Source: Methylocapsa palsarum
GTDB lineage: Bacteria; Pseudomonadota; Alphaproteobacteria; Rhizobiales; Beijerinckiaceae
Assembly (NCBI RefSeq): GCF_900114285.1
Contig: NZ_FOSN01000001.1
Span: 310,001 to 374,000 of the forward strand
Reading direction: 5' to 3'
Length of the DNA: 64,000 nucleotides
Both the position numbers and the translations under genes were made by a program. Below, in pieces: positions 9,092 to 17,762 of this stretch. The notes beneath the pieces were generated by a model, which was not told where the DNA came from, searched no databases, and saw nothing but the letters and a program-made list of their open reading frames with translations. Numbering within the stretch: position 1 is the stretch's first letter; each line of letters opens with the position of its first letter.

Positions 9092-9601
9092 ATGTCCGAT
9101 CTTGTCGTCATCGTCTATCCGAATCAGGAGAAGGCCGAAGAAGTGCGCACGCGCCTCTTCGAATTGCAGAAGGAATATCTGATCAAGCTTGCGGACGCTG
9201 TCATCGCCACCAAATCGGCGGACGGTCAGGTTCAGTTGCATCAAGTCGTCAATACGACAGCCTCCGGCGCCGTTTCCGGCAGTTTCTGGGGCTTGCTGGT
9301 TGGCGTGCTTTTCCTCAATCCGCTGCTTGGCGCGGCGTTGGGAGCGGCGGGCGGCGCGCTTGGCGGCGCGATGTCGGACTTCGGCATCAACGACGAGTTC
9401 ATGAAGCAGCTTGCCGCCAGCATCCAGCCCGGCAACGCCGCTCTGTTCGTGCTGATCCGGGAAATGACGGCGGACAAGGTCGTTGACCAGATCAAGGATT
9501 ATGGCGGCGTCGTGCTCAAGACGTCTCTCGACGACGCCAAGGAACAGGCGCTTCGTCAGGCTCTCGCCAGCGCGGTCTCGTCCGACGCGCCCGCGGCCTG
9601 A
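9092..9601 (+). CDS. DUF1269 family membrane-associated protein
   Basis: The 169-residue protein starts MSDLVVIVYPNQEKAEEVRTRL. A central glycine/alanine-rich hydrophobic hairpin follows (about residues 60-100, including LLVGVLFLNPLLGAALGAAGGALGG), then a mixed alpha/beta C-terminal half. This layout matches DUF1269 proteins, whose function is unknown although many are stress-linked. GTAAGGGA before the ATG is an adequate ribosome site. The 3' end overlaps the convergent hydrolase gene by 46 bases, so the two transcripts are antisense there. Confidence 0.85.
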   Translation: MSDLVVIVYPNQEKAEEVRTRLFELQKEYLIKLADAVIATKSADGQVQLHQVVNTTASGAVSGSFWGLLVGVLFLNPLLGAALGAAGGALGGAMSDFGINDEFMKQLAASIQPGNAALFVLIREMTADKVVDQIKDYGGVVLKTSLDDAKEQALRQALASAVSSDAPAA

Positions 9602-11181
9602 GCGAAACCGGCTTCGGTCAGGGCGGCGGTCGTCGCCTTGCCCGGCGTTTCTTGATTGCTCGCGCGAAGGCCTTCCTCGATTCTCTCGATCATGTAAGGG
9701 AAGAAGGGATTGGACGACATCCGCAGCAATGCGTCGAGGCTGATAATCAGGCCGCCGCGCTCCCCGCGCGGCGCGACGGCGCCGAGGTTGACGCCGAAAT
9801 TCTCGCTGGGGTCGGGCTCAAGGCCATAGAGCGAGTCGCTGAGCGGAAACGGCACCGCGACATGCGAGAGCGAAAAAACTCCGGGCGGGTAGGATAACCC
9901 CAACACCCGCGTTCGTTCGACAGACGATCCCGCCTCCGTCACGCGTTCGACGACTTCGGGGCTGTCAGGGTCCGCGTTGGCGATGATCGTCGATCTGAAC
10001 CGCCGGGGCGTCGCCGGCAGGAGCCGCGACAGCGCATTGTCCGGAGCGGTCCGCAACAATTGGCCGAATTTGGCGCTGCGATTCACATCGAACAGAACGA
10101 GTTCGCTGCCATTTGCCGGAAGCTGCTCGTAAAGGGCGGAAACGATCGCCCGGGTGCTGACGGTGAAATCCACGACCGATTGGAAGGTCAGGATCGGGGC
10201 AAGATCCTCCAGGCGCCTTTCTCGAGCCAGACGCGTGATCTGCTCTTGCAGGACGTGGGTCACGAGGTAGGACTGCCGGGCGCCGTTCACCGGAAACGAA
10301 TTATATTTGAACGGATTGAACTCGGGCGTCACGCTGAGCCACGCCGCCTTCGCAAAGGCCGGGAATATTGCCGGCAGGGCGGCGATCCCGGCGAAGCGCG
10401 CGAAGCGCGTGATCCCGATCATCGGCGAAATCAGCACCAGGCGATCGGGGCGCGTCAGCTTCGGATTCTCGATGGCCTCCAGCGCATATTTCAGCGCCAG
10501 CGCGCCGCCGTTGGAGAAGCCAATGATATGCAACGGAAGCGCTGGTCCAATACGTCGCCGGGCCTCGCGGACCGCGAGGCGGGTCGCCGCCGTCCATTCC
10601 TGCCATTCGACGCTGGTCAGTGCGCCCGGAACCGTGCCGTGCGCGGGCAGCCGGATCGCAACAGAGACGAAGCCGTGGTCGCGATAGCGCCGGGCGATAT
10701 GGCGCAAACTATAGGGCGAATCCGTCAGCCCGTGCAAAAACACCACGGCTCCGGCGGGCGGTCCTTCCGGCTCCAGCACGTAGGACCGGTTCCAGTCCTG
10801 GGCGAAGCCTTCCGGATAGACCGGACTGCCCTCGAAAAACCGATTGATCGGAATGCGCTCGTCCTCGGCGAGCCTCTGGCTGACGTTATGGCGCACCTCC
10901 GCGAAAATCTTGTCTTCGGCCTTGAGGTAATCGTCCCACCCGGCGCGATCGATCGCGGCGGCCTTCATTTCATGCGGGACAAACGTGTGCCAGGGCTCGA
11001 GCGGGGCTCCCCGCTGGGTGTCGTAGATGCGGACAGCGAGCAGGGTCAGGACGGCGATCGCGAGCACAGCGGCTGTTCGCCGGGTCCATTTCGTCAGCCA
11101 CGCGCGCAATCTATGAGTGTCCTTCTCGACCGAGTAACGCCGCCGTTTTGGCTTGGAGCGCGAGCGCCGATGATTGCGCAT
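9556..11181 (-). CDS. Alpha/beta hydrolase with N-terminal membrane anchor
   Basis: The protein has 541 residues. A basic N-terminus is followed by a single hydrophobic segment (about residues 36-52, AAVLAIAVLTLLAVRIY), so it is probably anchored in the inner membrane with the enzyme domain in the periplasm. The hydrolase core shows the HGLTDSP oxyanion region and the nucleophile elbow GFSNGG, as in serine aminopeptidase-like/monoacylglycerol lipase folds. The gene overlaps the convergent DUF1269 gene by 46 bases and is divergent from a second alpha/beta hydrolase. The substrate is unknown; an esterase or lipase role is inference. Confidence 0.85.
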   Translation of the reverse strand: MRNHRRSRSKPKRRRYSVEKDTHRLRAWLTKWTRRTAAVLAIAVLTLLAVRIYDTQRGAPLEPWHTFVPHEMKAAAIDRAGWDDYLKAEDKIFAEVRHNVSQRLAEDERIPINRFFEGSPVYPEGFAQDWNRSYVLEPEGPPAGAVVFLHGLTDSPYSLRHIARRYRDHGFVSVAIRLPAHGTVPGALTSVEWQEWTAATRLAVREARRRIGPALPLHIIGFSNGGALALKYALEAIENPKLTRPDRLVLISPMIGITRFARFAGIAALPAIFPAFAKAAWLSVTPEFNPFKYNSFPVNGARQSYLVTHVLQEQITRLARERRLEDLAPILTFQSVVDFTVSTRAIVSALYEQLPANGSELVLFDVNRSAKFGQLLRTAPDNALSRLLPATPRRFRSTIIANADPDSPEVVERVTEAGSSVERTRVLGLSYPPGVFSLSHVAVPFPLSDSLYGLEPDPSENFGVNLGAVAPRGERGGLIISLDALLRMSSNPFFPYMIERIEEGLRASNQETPGKATTAALTEAGFAQAAGASDETALARA

Positions 11182-11249
11182 GGCGTTATGGGAAGCGCAA
11201 CATATTTAAGCTATAAGCGCGCTGAAGACCAAGCTGGCGAAGGGTACCA

Positions 11250-12464
11250 ATGCGCATTTTGACTCTAATTCTGGTCTGCGCCGCCTTGGTTGGATGCGGC
11301 CGGGCGTCCGGCGTTCTCGAGCCGATCGCCGCCAGTCCTCCCGACGCCTCGCGAGTCGCGCTTCTGGTTGCGACCACGCGGGCGCCGTCCAGAGATCCAG
11401 GCGTTCTGTTCACGGGCGAGCGCGAAAGCGCGATCTCGTTGACTGACATGACCGTTTCGATTCCGCCGGCGCAGAACCGGCAAATCGGCCAGATCCAGTG
11501 GCCGGCCAGCCTGCCGCCCAATCCGCAGACGGATTTCGCGACCCTCAACGTGACGCCTCTGACAGGCTCGGGTCAGACGCAAGGCTGGCTGAAGCAACAC
11601 CTGCCCCGTTCGCGCCGCGTCCTCGTCTATGTCCATGGCTTCAACAATCATTTTGACGATGCGGTCTATCAGCTGGCGCAGATCGTCCATGATTCCGGCG
11701 CAGACGCCGCTCCGGTCTTGTTCACCTGGCCCTCGCGCGGCAACATTTTCGAATATGTCTATGACAGGGAAAGCACGATCTCATCCCGCGACGCCCTCGA
11801 AGAGACGCTGCGCGCGATCGCCAGGGATCCGCGCGTGGGAGAAATCACGGTCATGGCCCATTCCATGGGATCCTGGCTGGTCATGGAGACATTGCGTCAG
11901 ATGTCGATCCGCGACGGCCGGGTCGCGTCGAAAGTTCAGAACGTCATTCTGGCCTCGCCGGATCTCGACGTCGACGTGTTCGCGACGCAGTGGCGCAAGA
12001 TCGGACAACCCCGCCCGCGCCTGACCGTTTTTGTGTCGCGCAATGACAAGGCGCTGAGGGTTTCGCGCCGTCTCGCCGGCAATATCGACAGGCTGGGTCA
12101 GATCGATCCGATGGCGGAGCCTTATCATTCGGCGCTGGAGAAATCAGGCGTCGACGTCATCGACCTCACCGATTTGACGGTCGCCAATTCCCTCAATCAC
12201 TCGAAGTTCGCCGAAAATCCCGGGGTTGTCCAACTCATCGGCCAGAGACTGCTCACCGGTCAAACGCTCGCCGGCGCGGAGAGTCTTGGCGAGCGCGTCG
12301 GCGGGTTCGCGCTCGGCGTCGGTCAGACCGTCGGGGGCGTCGCAGGGGTCGCGATCAGCGCGCCAATCGCGATCGTCGATCCGAGTTCGCGCCGCGCCTA
12401 TCAAAATCAGGTTGAGCATCTCGGCCACGCCGTCGAGGACACCGTTGAGTCCGCGACGCAATAG
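11250..12464 (+). CDS. Alpha/beta hydrolase lipoprotein (DUF900-like)
   Basis: This 404-residue protein has a short lipoprotein signal: a hydrophobic run, then the lipobox LVGC with Cys16. The hydrolase domain shows VYVHGFNNHFDDA near residue 128 and the nucleophile elbow AHSMGSW, as in the DUF900 group. A glycine-rich segment near the C-terminus (VGGFALGVGQTVGGVAGVA) may associate with membrane. The RBS AAGGGT precedes the ATG. The TAG stop is the first base triplet of a dispersed double-hairpin repeat, so that repeat ends this transcript. The substrate is unknown. Confidence 0.85.
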   Translation: MRILTLILVCAALVGCGRASGVLEPIAASPPDASRVALLVATTRAPSRDPGVLFTGERESAISLTDMTVSIPPAQNRQIGQIQWPASLPPNPQTDFATLNVTPLTGSGQTQGWLKQHLPRSRRVLVYVHGFNNHFDDAVYQLAQIVHDSGADAAPVLFTWPSRGNIFEYVYDRESTISSRDALEETLRAIARDPRVGEITVMAHSMGSWLVMETLRQMSIRDGRVASKVQNVILASPDLDVDVFATQWRKIGQPRPRLTVFVSRNDKALRVSRRLAGNIDRLGQIDPMAEPYHSALEKSGVDVIDLTDLTVANSLNHSKFAENPGVVQLIGQRLLTGQTLAGAESLGERVGGFALGVGQTVGGVAGVAISAPIAIVDPSSRRAYQNQVEHLGHAVEDTVESATQ

Positions 12465-12576
12465 AGCATATTCCGATCGGATTGAATCAATCCAATCGAG
12501 AAGAATATGCTCAATTTTTTGACTCTGGAGCGATTTCTGATCGATCGCATGAAGTCATGCGATCGGAAAGCGCTCC
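12464..12576 (+). repeat. Dispersed double-hairpin repeat, copy 1
   Basis: Hairpin 1 (12464-12512) pairs GAGCATATTC with its complement GAATATGCTC around a smaller GGATTG/CAATCC stem. Hairpin 2 (12528-12576) pairs GGAGCG...CGCTCC with an inner ATCGCATGA/TCATGCGAT stem. The spacer is T-rich. The element begins at the stop codon of the hydrolase lipoprotein. Five further copies lie at 19701, 43791, 54746, 62953 and 63450. Confidence 0.92.
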
Positions 12577-12948
12577 AGGCGCCGCGCGCCAAATCGCGCA
12601 CGCGGGGGCGACCTCAAAAAACGAAAACCCATCTTGATGGAGATTGAGACTGCTGCTACGTTTCGGCGGCGTCATTTTGTCGCCGTAACGAATAAGATTA
12701 CAGAGCGTCCAAGACGCCAAGGAGGAAGAATCCCGCCAGGGTCAATTGGCGTCGGTCTGTATTCTTCTATGTCCCCCCTTGTTCCCTGACCTTCTCACAC
12801 CGCTCCCTCATCTGGGGCGTCGGCGCAGCGAATCCCTTCGTCCAAGAAAGCACGGATTTGATGCTCTCTGGCGGGGCTGAAGCATCGCCAGTGAGAATTC
12901 CAATCTAGACGAGCGATGGCGCTCTACCTGACGAAAGGATAAATCCAC
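12577..12948. other. Intergenic stretch with a long-range inverted repeat
   Basis: These 372 bases lie between the repeat element and the small secreted-protein gene. No coding frame was supported. An inverted repeat GACGCCAA (12713-12720) / TTGGCGTC (12746-12753) encloses 25 bases and could form a structured leader. The promoter of the small gene must lie here but was not recognised. Confidence 0.35.
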
Positions 12949-13152
12949 ATGTTGTCTCGCCGCACTCTCTTATCCGGTTTCTTCACCACGGCTATGGCGG
13001 CCGGCGCAGCGACCGTTCTCGTCGTCTCGGGCTCCACCGACGCCGAAGCGGTCGTCAATCCGCATCGTCATCCAAGGGCGATCGCGGTGAATCCGCACAG
13101 CCGCCGGCGACGGTCGCGTCATCCGGCGGCGGCGAAGCCGGCGGCCAAGTAG
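12949..13152 (+). CDS. Small secreted basic protein
   Basis: This 67-residue protein has an apparent export signal: MLSRRTLLSGFF, a hydrophobic run to about residue 27, and a possible cleavage after TDAEA. The twin arginine followed by a threonine-leucine pair is reminiscent of a Tat signal but does not fit fully. The remaining 30 residues are rich in Arg, His, Pro and Ala. The RBS AAAGGATAAA precedes the ATG. A strong terminator follows at 13160. No family is recognised; similar short basic exported proteins are common in Hyphomicrobiales. Confidence 0.6.
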   Translation: MLSRRTLLSGFFTTAMAAGAATVLVVSGSTDAEAVVNPHRHPRAIAVNPHSRRRRSRHPAAAKPAAK

Positions 13153-13159
13153 AATTGCG

Positions 13160-13192
13160 CAGGGCGCGCGATGGGTTTCATCGCGCGCCCTG
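13160..13192 (+). terminator. Strong hairpin after the small secreted-protein gene
   Basis: A perfect 14-bp stem pairs CAGGGCGCGCGATG (13160-13173) with CATCGCGCGCCCTG (13179-13192) around a five-base loop. It starts seven bases past the stop codon. There is only a weak T-run, so it resembles an intrinsic terminator in a GC-rich genome. Confidence 0.7.
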
Positions 13193-13280
13193 TCTATCCG
13201 AGATCATTGTTCGATCAGAAGCAGTTTGGTCTGGGCGGCAAGCGCCGACGTGATGCGGGCGCATCAATCGCCGGATACAA

Positions 13281-13305
13281 GGCGAGGCGCCATTTTCGCC
13301 TCGCC
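13281..13305 (-). terminator. Hairpin downstream of the AI-2E family gene
   Basis: A perfect 9-bp stem (GGCGAGGCG / CGCCTCGCC) encloses a seven-base loop, about 30 bases past the stop of the minus-strand transporter gene. It probably terminates that transcript. Confidence 0.55.
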
Positions 13306-13336
13306 AATGCGAATTCAAGACGCGCCCTTGATTGGC

Positions 13337-14458
13337 TCAGTGAGCGTCGCTCATCTTTTTCATGACTTCCTTTTCGACGCTGTGCGCGACGTCCTGCGCC
13401 GCGAGCGTATTTTTCGGCGGCCCTGAAAGCATCGTCGCGATCCAGCGGCTCGATGGATTAAGGTCGCACAAGGTGATGACGGCGAGCGTCAAGGGGACGC
13501 CGATGAGGGCGCCCGGAAGCCCCCAAAGAAAGCTCCACATGAAGAGCGCCACCACCGAGATGAAGGGAGAGATAGCGAGTTTCGCGCCTGAAAATGTCGG
13601 CTCGATATAGCTGCCAATCACGGATTGGACGAAAATGAGCCCGACGAAAACATAGGCTCCCATTTGCACCGATTCGAATTGAGCGGAGGCCAGGACGGTC
13701 GGCAGGACAGTCGCGATCAATGTGCCGATATAGGGGATGAAATTGAGAGCGAAGGCGATCACGCCCCACTCGGGCGCGAGATCGACGCCCTCGATCCACA
13801 AGAAGGCCCAGACAGCGACCCCCGTCAGAATGCTCGCAAGGGTGCGCACCACCATGTAGGTCCGCGCCTTCTCGGAGATCGTTTCAATCGCCTGGAGAAA
13901 ATTCGTTCCCCCCTGGCCGGCGTGCAGGAAATCGCTAGCCGCTGTCCGGTTGTCGAAATTCTTGATATGCTGTCTGAAATCATCGACCTCGGGAAGCCCA
14001 AGCATCATATAGATCAGCACGATAAGACTAAATCCGATCAGGCTGTTCACGATGTCGGCGACAGATGAGGCGTATTGCATCAAAGACGCGGCATTGAACT
14101 TGTCGGAGAGCGAATCGGCGATGAAGATGTCGTGCTGCTCCAGCCAAACCGTCGTCTCCATGAAGAGAGACTGAAAGCGTGCGGTATTGGCCATGAACCA
14201 GCGGCCCACCTCGCCAAGTCCCCACGCGATGAGCGAGCCAAAAGCGATCATCACGACAACGGTCACCAGAATCGTGACCAGGATCGCTAGTCCTTTCGGG
14301 ATGCGCTTCTGGAGGGTTTCCTGAATCGGCCAGACGACGGCCATGACGAAAAGCGCGACCGCGAGGGGCGCGAAGATCGAGCGCGCGAAATAAAGCGCGG
14401 CGGTCACAAGCACGGTGGCGCTCAGCGCCGGGATTCGAATAGTGCTGGCTCCCGCCAT
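13337..14458 (-). CDS. AI-2E family transporter (PerM/TqsA-like)
   Basis: This is a 373-residue inner-membrane protein with a helix pair at about residues 10-45, another around 60-90, a soluble middle part, and a helix block from about 150 to 345. The segment APEWGVIAFALNFIPYIGTLIATVLP matches the conserved core of the AI-2E exporter superfamily. Members export small solutes or act in sodium/proton exchange; the substrate here is unknown. The ATG at 14458 follows AAGGG. It stands alone, separated by 139 bases from the efflux operon. Confidence 0.88.
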   Translation of the reverse strand: MAGASTIRIPALSATVLVTAALYFARSIFAPLAVALFVMAVVWPIQETLQKRIPKGLAILVTILVTVVVMIAFGSLIAWGLGEVGRWFMANTARFQSLFMETTVWLEQHDIFIADSLSDKFNAASLMQYASSVADIVNSLIGFSLIVLIYMMLGLPEVDDFRQHIKNFDNRTAASDFLHAGQGGTNFLQAIETISEKARTYMVVRTLASILTGVAVWAFLWIEGVDLAPEWGVIAFALNFIPYIGTLIATVLPTVLASAQFESVQMGAYVFVGLIFVQSVIGSYIEPTFSGAKLAISPFISVVALFMWSFLWGLPGALIGVPLTLAVITLCDLNPSSRWIATMLSGPPKNTLAAQDVAHSVEKEVMKKMSDAH

Positions 14459-14597
14459 GGATCGTTACCCTTTTTCTTGATTGGTCCTCTCGTCAATATC
14501 GTACAATAGCGGTCAAACAGAAGAAAGGGGGGATGGGCCAGTCCCGACGGGTCTTTGATCCGCCGCCGACCCGGATACGCCGCCGAACCCGCCGCCG

Positions 14598-16181
14598 TTA
14601 TTGCGGGAGTTGCGCCGTCGCGGCCGTTTGCTGCGGCTGATCGGGAAACGTTTGCTCCCAACCGCCGCCAAGCGCCTTGTACAACTGGACAAGGTTGGTC
14701 GAGACGGCGGCCGTGCTTTGCGCGAGCTGCTGTTGCGACTGCAACAAAGTGCGCTCCGCATCGAGAACCGTGATGAAGTCCCCGACGCCATTGCTGTAGC
14801 GCACGCGGGAAAGCATGAGAGCCGTTCGCGAGTGCTCGACCTCAGCTCTCAGGCTGTCGCGTCGCCGTTGTTCGGAGCCATAGGCGTTCAACGCATTGAC
14901 GACGTCATGCCAGGCCTGAAGCACGGTCTTGTGGTATTGGAGTCCGGCTTCCTGCTGCTGCTCGGTGCGAAGGTTCAGAGTCGAGGTCAGACGTCCGCCC
15001 TCGAAGATTGGCAATGAGACCGTCGGGCCGGCCATATATTGCAGCGCATTGCCTGTCCAAAGCTTGTTGAGGGAAAGGGCGTTGAGTTCAAGATTTCCGT
15101 TCAATTTCACGCTCGGGTAGAATTCGGCGACGGCGACCCCGATATTCGCTGTTGCGGCATGCAATTGCGCCTCTGCGGCGCGAATGTCGGGGCGACGCCG
15201 GGCCAGTCCTGAAGGAACCCCCAGCGGCGCCCGGGGCGGCGCCGGAGGGATCGCCTTCGGCTGCGCCAGTTCGCTCCGGAGCGCACCGGGTTGTTCGTCG
15301 AGGATCAGGCTGATGGCGTTGATCTGGTTTTCAACATCGTTGCTGAAGTTCGGGATCTGAGCCCGCACGTTTTCGACCTGCGCCGCCGCATTTTCCACGT
15401 CGAGGCCGGTGGTGAGCCCCTTTTGCGCACGGGTTCGGGTGAGTTCGAGGATGTCGCTGGAGCTCTTGAGCGTCTCTGTCGCGATCGCAAGTTGCGTCTG
15501 CGCGGCCCGCAGCGCGATGTAATCCCGGGCGGTTTCCGCCAGCGCCGCGACGAGCACATCGCGGCGCTGGTATTCAGCCGTCTCGACTTGCGCGTCCGCG
15601 GATTCGATCTGGCGTCTGACATGACCCCAGAGGTCGAGCTCCCAGGACGCGTCGAAGCCGGTCTGCCAGATACTGACGGGCGGCACATGCGCGTCGGGAC
15701 CAAGCAGGCTCAAAAGGCCGTTTTTGCTGTAGAGAGTCCGCTGATATTGGCCGTTGCCGTTGACCGACGGGAGAGCCGCCGCGGCGACGCCGCCCCGCTG
15801 GGCGCGGCTTTCCGAAAGTCGCGCCGTCGCGGTCTGTACGTCGAGATTTGCGCCTGCGACCCGTTCGGCAAGGGATGTGAGGACAGGATCGCGAAAGGTC
15901 CGCCACCACGCGGCTTCCGCCGGCGGGTCGGGGATCGCGGCTTCAAGATTCGCGGATTCCGCGGGCTGCGGCTCGGGCTTTCCAAAGAATGAGGCGCGCG
16001 GCAGCAACGGATCGGGAGGCGAGAAATCAGGACCGACGGAGCAGCCGGCCGTCGAAAGACAAGCCGCCAGCCCCGCCGCCAGCAACATCCGATGTGTGCA
16101 GATCATCGCCTGGCCAGCCTGGTTTGCGGGCGCTCCAAGAGGAGGATCACTCTGCGCCGACGTCATGAGAAGAGATTCCAT
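14598..16181 (-). CDS. NodT-family outer-membrane efflux lipoprotein
   Basis: This protein of 527 residues is a TolC-like outer-membrane channel of the NodT/OprM group. A signal with the lipobox TAGC near residue 47 is followed by SVGPDFSPPDPLLP, the typical N-terminal motif of this family. Two long alpha-helical repeats with alternating Ala/Gln/Leu follow. The ATG at 16181 is the longest start; ATGs at 16166 and 16106 would give shorter leaders and cannot be excluded. It is the last gene of an operon with the EmrB- and EmrA-like genes and completes a tripartite drug efflux system. Confidence 0.9.
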   Translation of the reverse strand: MESLLMTSAQSDPPLGAPANQAGQAMICTHRMLLAAGLAACLSTAGCSVGPDFSPPDPLLPRASFFGKPEPQPAESANLEAAIPDPPAEAAWWRTFRDPVLTSLAERVAGANLDVQTATARLSESRAQRGGVAAAALPSVNGNGQYQRTLYSKNGLLSLLGPDAHVPPVSIWQTGFDASWELDLWGHVRRQIESADAQVETAEYQRRDVLVAALAETARDYIALRAAQTQLAIATETLKSSSDILELTRTRAQKGLTTGLDVENAAAQVENVRAQIPNFSNDVENQINAISLILDEQPGALRSELAQPKAIPPAPPRAPLGVPSGLARRRPDIRAAEAQLHAATANIGVAVAEFYPSVKLNGNLELNALSLNKLWTGNALQYMAGPTVSLPIFEGGRLTSTLNLRTEQQQEAGLQYHKTVLQAWHDVVNALNAYGSEQRRRDSLRAEVEHSRTALMLSRVRYSNGVGDFITVLDAERTLLQSQQQLAQSTAAVSTNLVQLYKALGGGWEQTFPDQPQQTAATAQLPQ

Positions 16182-16190
16182 CGAGGGCCG

Positions 16191-17762
16191 TCAATGAGCG
16201 GAACCGCGAGCGGCCGCCTTTTTGTTCGTCATGAAGAAACAGACCGGAACGACGCTGAATGAGACGATCGCCACATAGACAAACACGTCCGAATAGCCAA
16301 GAACCTGAGCCTGTGTGCGGAAGGACTGATAGACTTGGCCGATAGCGATGTCATGCGCCGCGCCCGCCGCGCGGCCCATCGCCACCAACGCTTTTTCGTA
16401 GGCCGCTATCAGCTCATTGAAGGGTTGATGAAACGGCGTCGCCCATTTTGACAGACTCGCCTGATGCGCCTGGGTTCTTTCCGTGATCATGGCGCTCGAA
16501 ATCGAGATCCCTATCGAGCCGAAGACATTGCGGAACATGGAGAAAAGCGCCGTCGCGTCTCCGTTCAGCCGCCGCGGCAAGGTTGTATAGGCGATGGTGC
16601 TGATCGGAACGAACAGGAAAGCGAGGCCCGCCGCCTGCGCCGAGCGCATCAGCATCAATGTGGTGAAATCAATCGATGGAGCAAGCCTGCTTGAATACAA
16701 AAACGCAAGTCCCATGACAAAAAATCCGGTCGCGATAATGATGCGCGTCTGGACGAAGCGCATCGAGAGGCCGACCACCGGAATCAACAGGATGACCACC
16801 ATGCCGCCGGGCGAGAGAATGAGCCCGGCCCATGTCGCTGTGTAGTTGATCACGGTTTGCGCGAATTGCGGAATGATGATGGCGCCGGAGTAAAGGACGC
16901 CGCCGGTCGCGGCGATGCAGAAGCAGCCCGTGGCGAAGTTCCTGTCCTTGAAGACATCGAGATTTACGATCGGATTTTTCGCGATCCGCAGCCAGATGAC
17001 GGCGCCGACGACGCCAATGACGGCGAGAGCCGCCATGAGCACGATGAAGGGCGATCCGAACCAGTCGTCATCCTCGCCGCGGTCGAGCATAATCTGAAAG
17101 CAGCCGAGGCCGAGAGTGATCAGTCCGAGGCCAATGAGGTCGATGTGTTTGGCGGAGGCTTTCGACAGCCAGGGCGGATCCTCGACCAGCACGTAGACAA
17201 AGAACAAAGCGATGAGGCCGACGGGAATATTGGCGTAAAAAATCCATCGCCAATTGTAGGTGTCGGTCACAACGCCGCCAAGCGTCGGCCCGAGAATGGG
17301 CGCGATGATGGTCGCGATGGCGGTGACCGCGAAGGCGCCTCCGCGCTTGTCCGGCGGAAACGTGTCGAGGATGATGGATTGCTGGCTTGGTTGCATGCCG
17401 CCGCCGAAGAACCCCTGGGCGAGACGGAACACGACGAGCTGGGGCAGGCTGCCGGCGATCCCGCAAAGGAACGAGCAAACCGTGAACATTCCGATGCAGA
17501 TCATGAAGTAGCGCTTGCGGCCGATCACGGCGCTCAGCCATCCTGAAATCGTCAGGACGATTCCGTTGGCGACAAGGTAGGACGTGAGCGCCCATGTCGC
17601 TTCGTCATTGCTTGCGGAGAGGCTGCCCGCGATATGCGGCAGGGCGACGTTGACGATGGTTGTGTCGAGGATCTCCATAAAGGCTGCGAGGGTGACGACG
17701 ACCGCGATCGCCCAGGGGTTGGACGACGGCTTCCATTTCGCCGCTGAATCTGCGGCGTTCAT
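16191..17762 (-). CDS. DHA2-family MFS multidrug exporter (EmrB-like)
   Basis: This 523-residue protein has 14 predicted helices. DHA2 motifs are visible: LDTTIVNVALPHIAG near residue 33 (motif D1) and GWLSAVIGRKRYF (motif A) near residue 75. It is a proton antiporter of the inner membrane that works with an adaptor and an outer-membrane channel. Its start overlaps the stop of the upstream EmrA-like gene by four bases, and the NodT gene follows after nine bases. The drug spectrum cannot be read from the sequence. Confidence 0.93.
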   Translation of the reverse strand: MNAADSAAKWKPSSNPWAIAVVVTLAAFMEILDTTIVNVALPHIAGSLSASNDEATWALTSYLVANGIVLTISGWLSAVIGRKRYFMICIGMFTVCSFLCGIAGSLPQLVVFRLAQGFFGGGMQPSQQSIILDTFPPDKRGGAFAVTAIATIIAPILGPTLGGVVTDTYNWRWIFYANIPVGLIALFFVYVLVEDPPWLSKASAKHIDLIGLGLITLGLGCFQIMLDRGEDDDWFGSPFIVLMAALAVIGVVGAVIWLRIAKNPIVNLDVFKDRNFATGCFCIAATGGVLYSGAIIIPQFAQTVINYTATWAGLILSPGGMVVILLIPVVGLSMRFVQTRIIIATGFFVMGLAFLYSSRLAPSIDFTTLMLMRSAQAAGLAFLFVPISTIAYTTLPRRLNGDATALFSMFRNVFGSIGISISSAMITERTQAHQASLSKWATPFHQPFNELIAAYEKALVAMGRAAGAAHDIAIGQVYQSFRTQAQVLGYSDVFVYVAIVSFSVVPVCFFMTNKKAAARGSAH

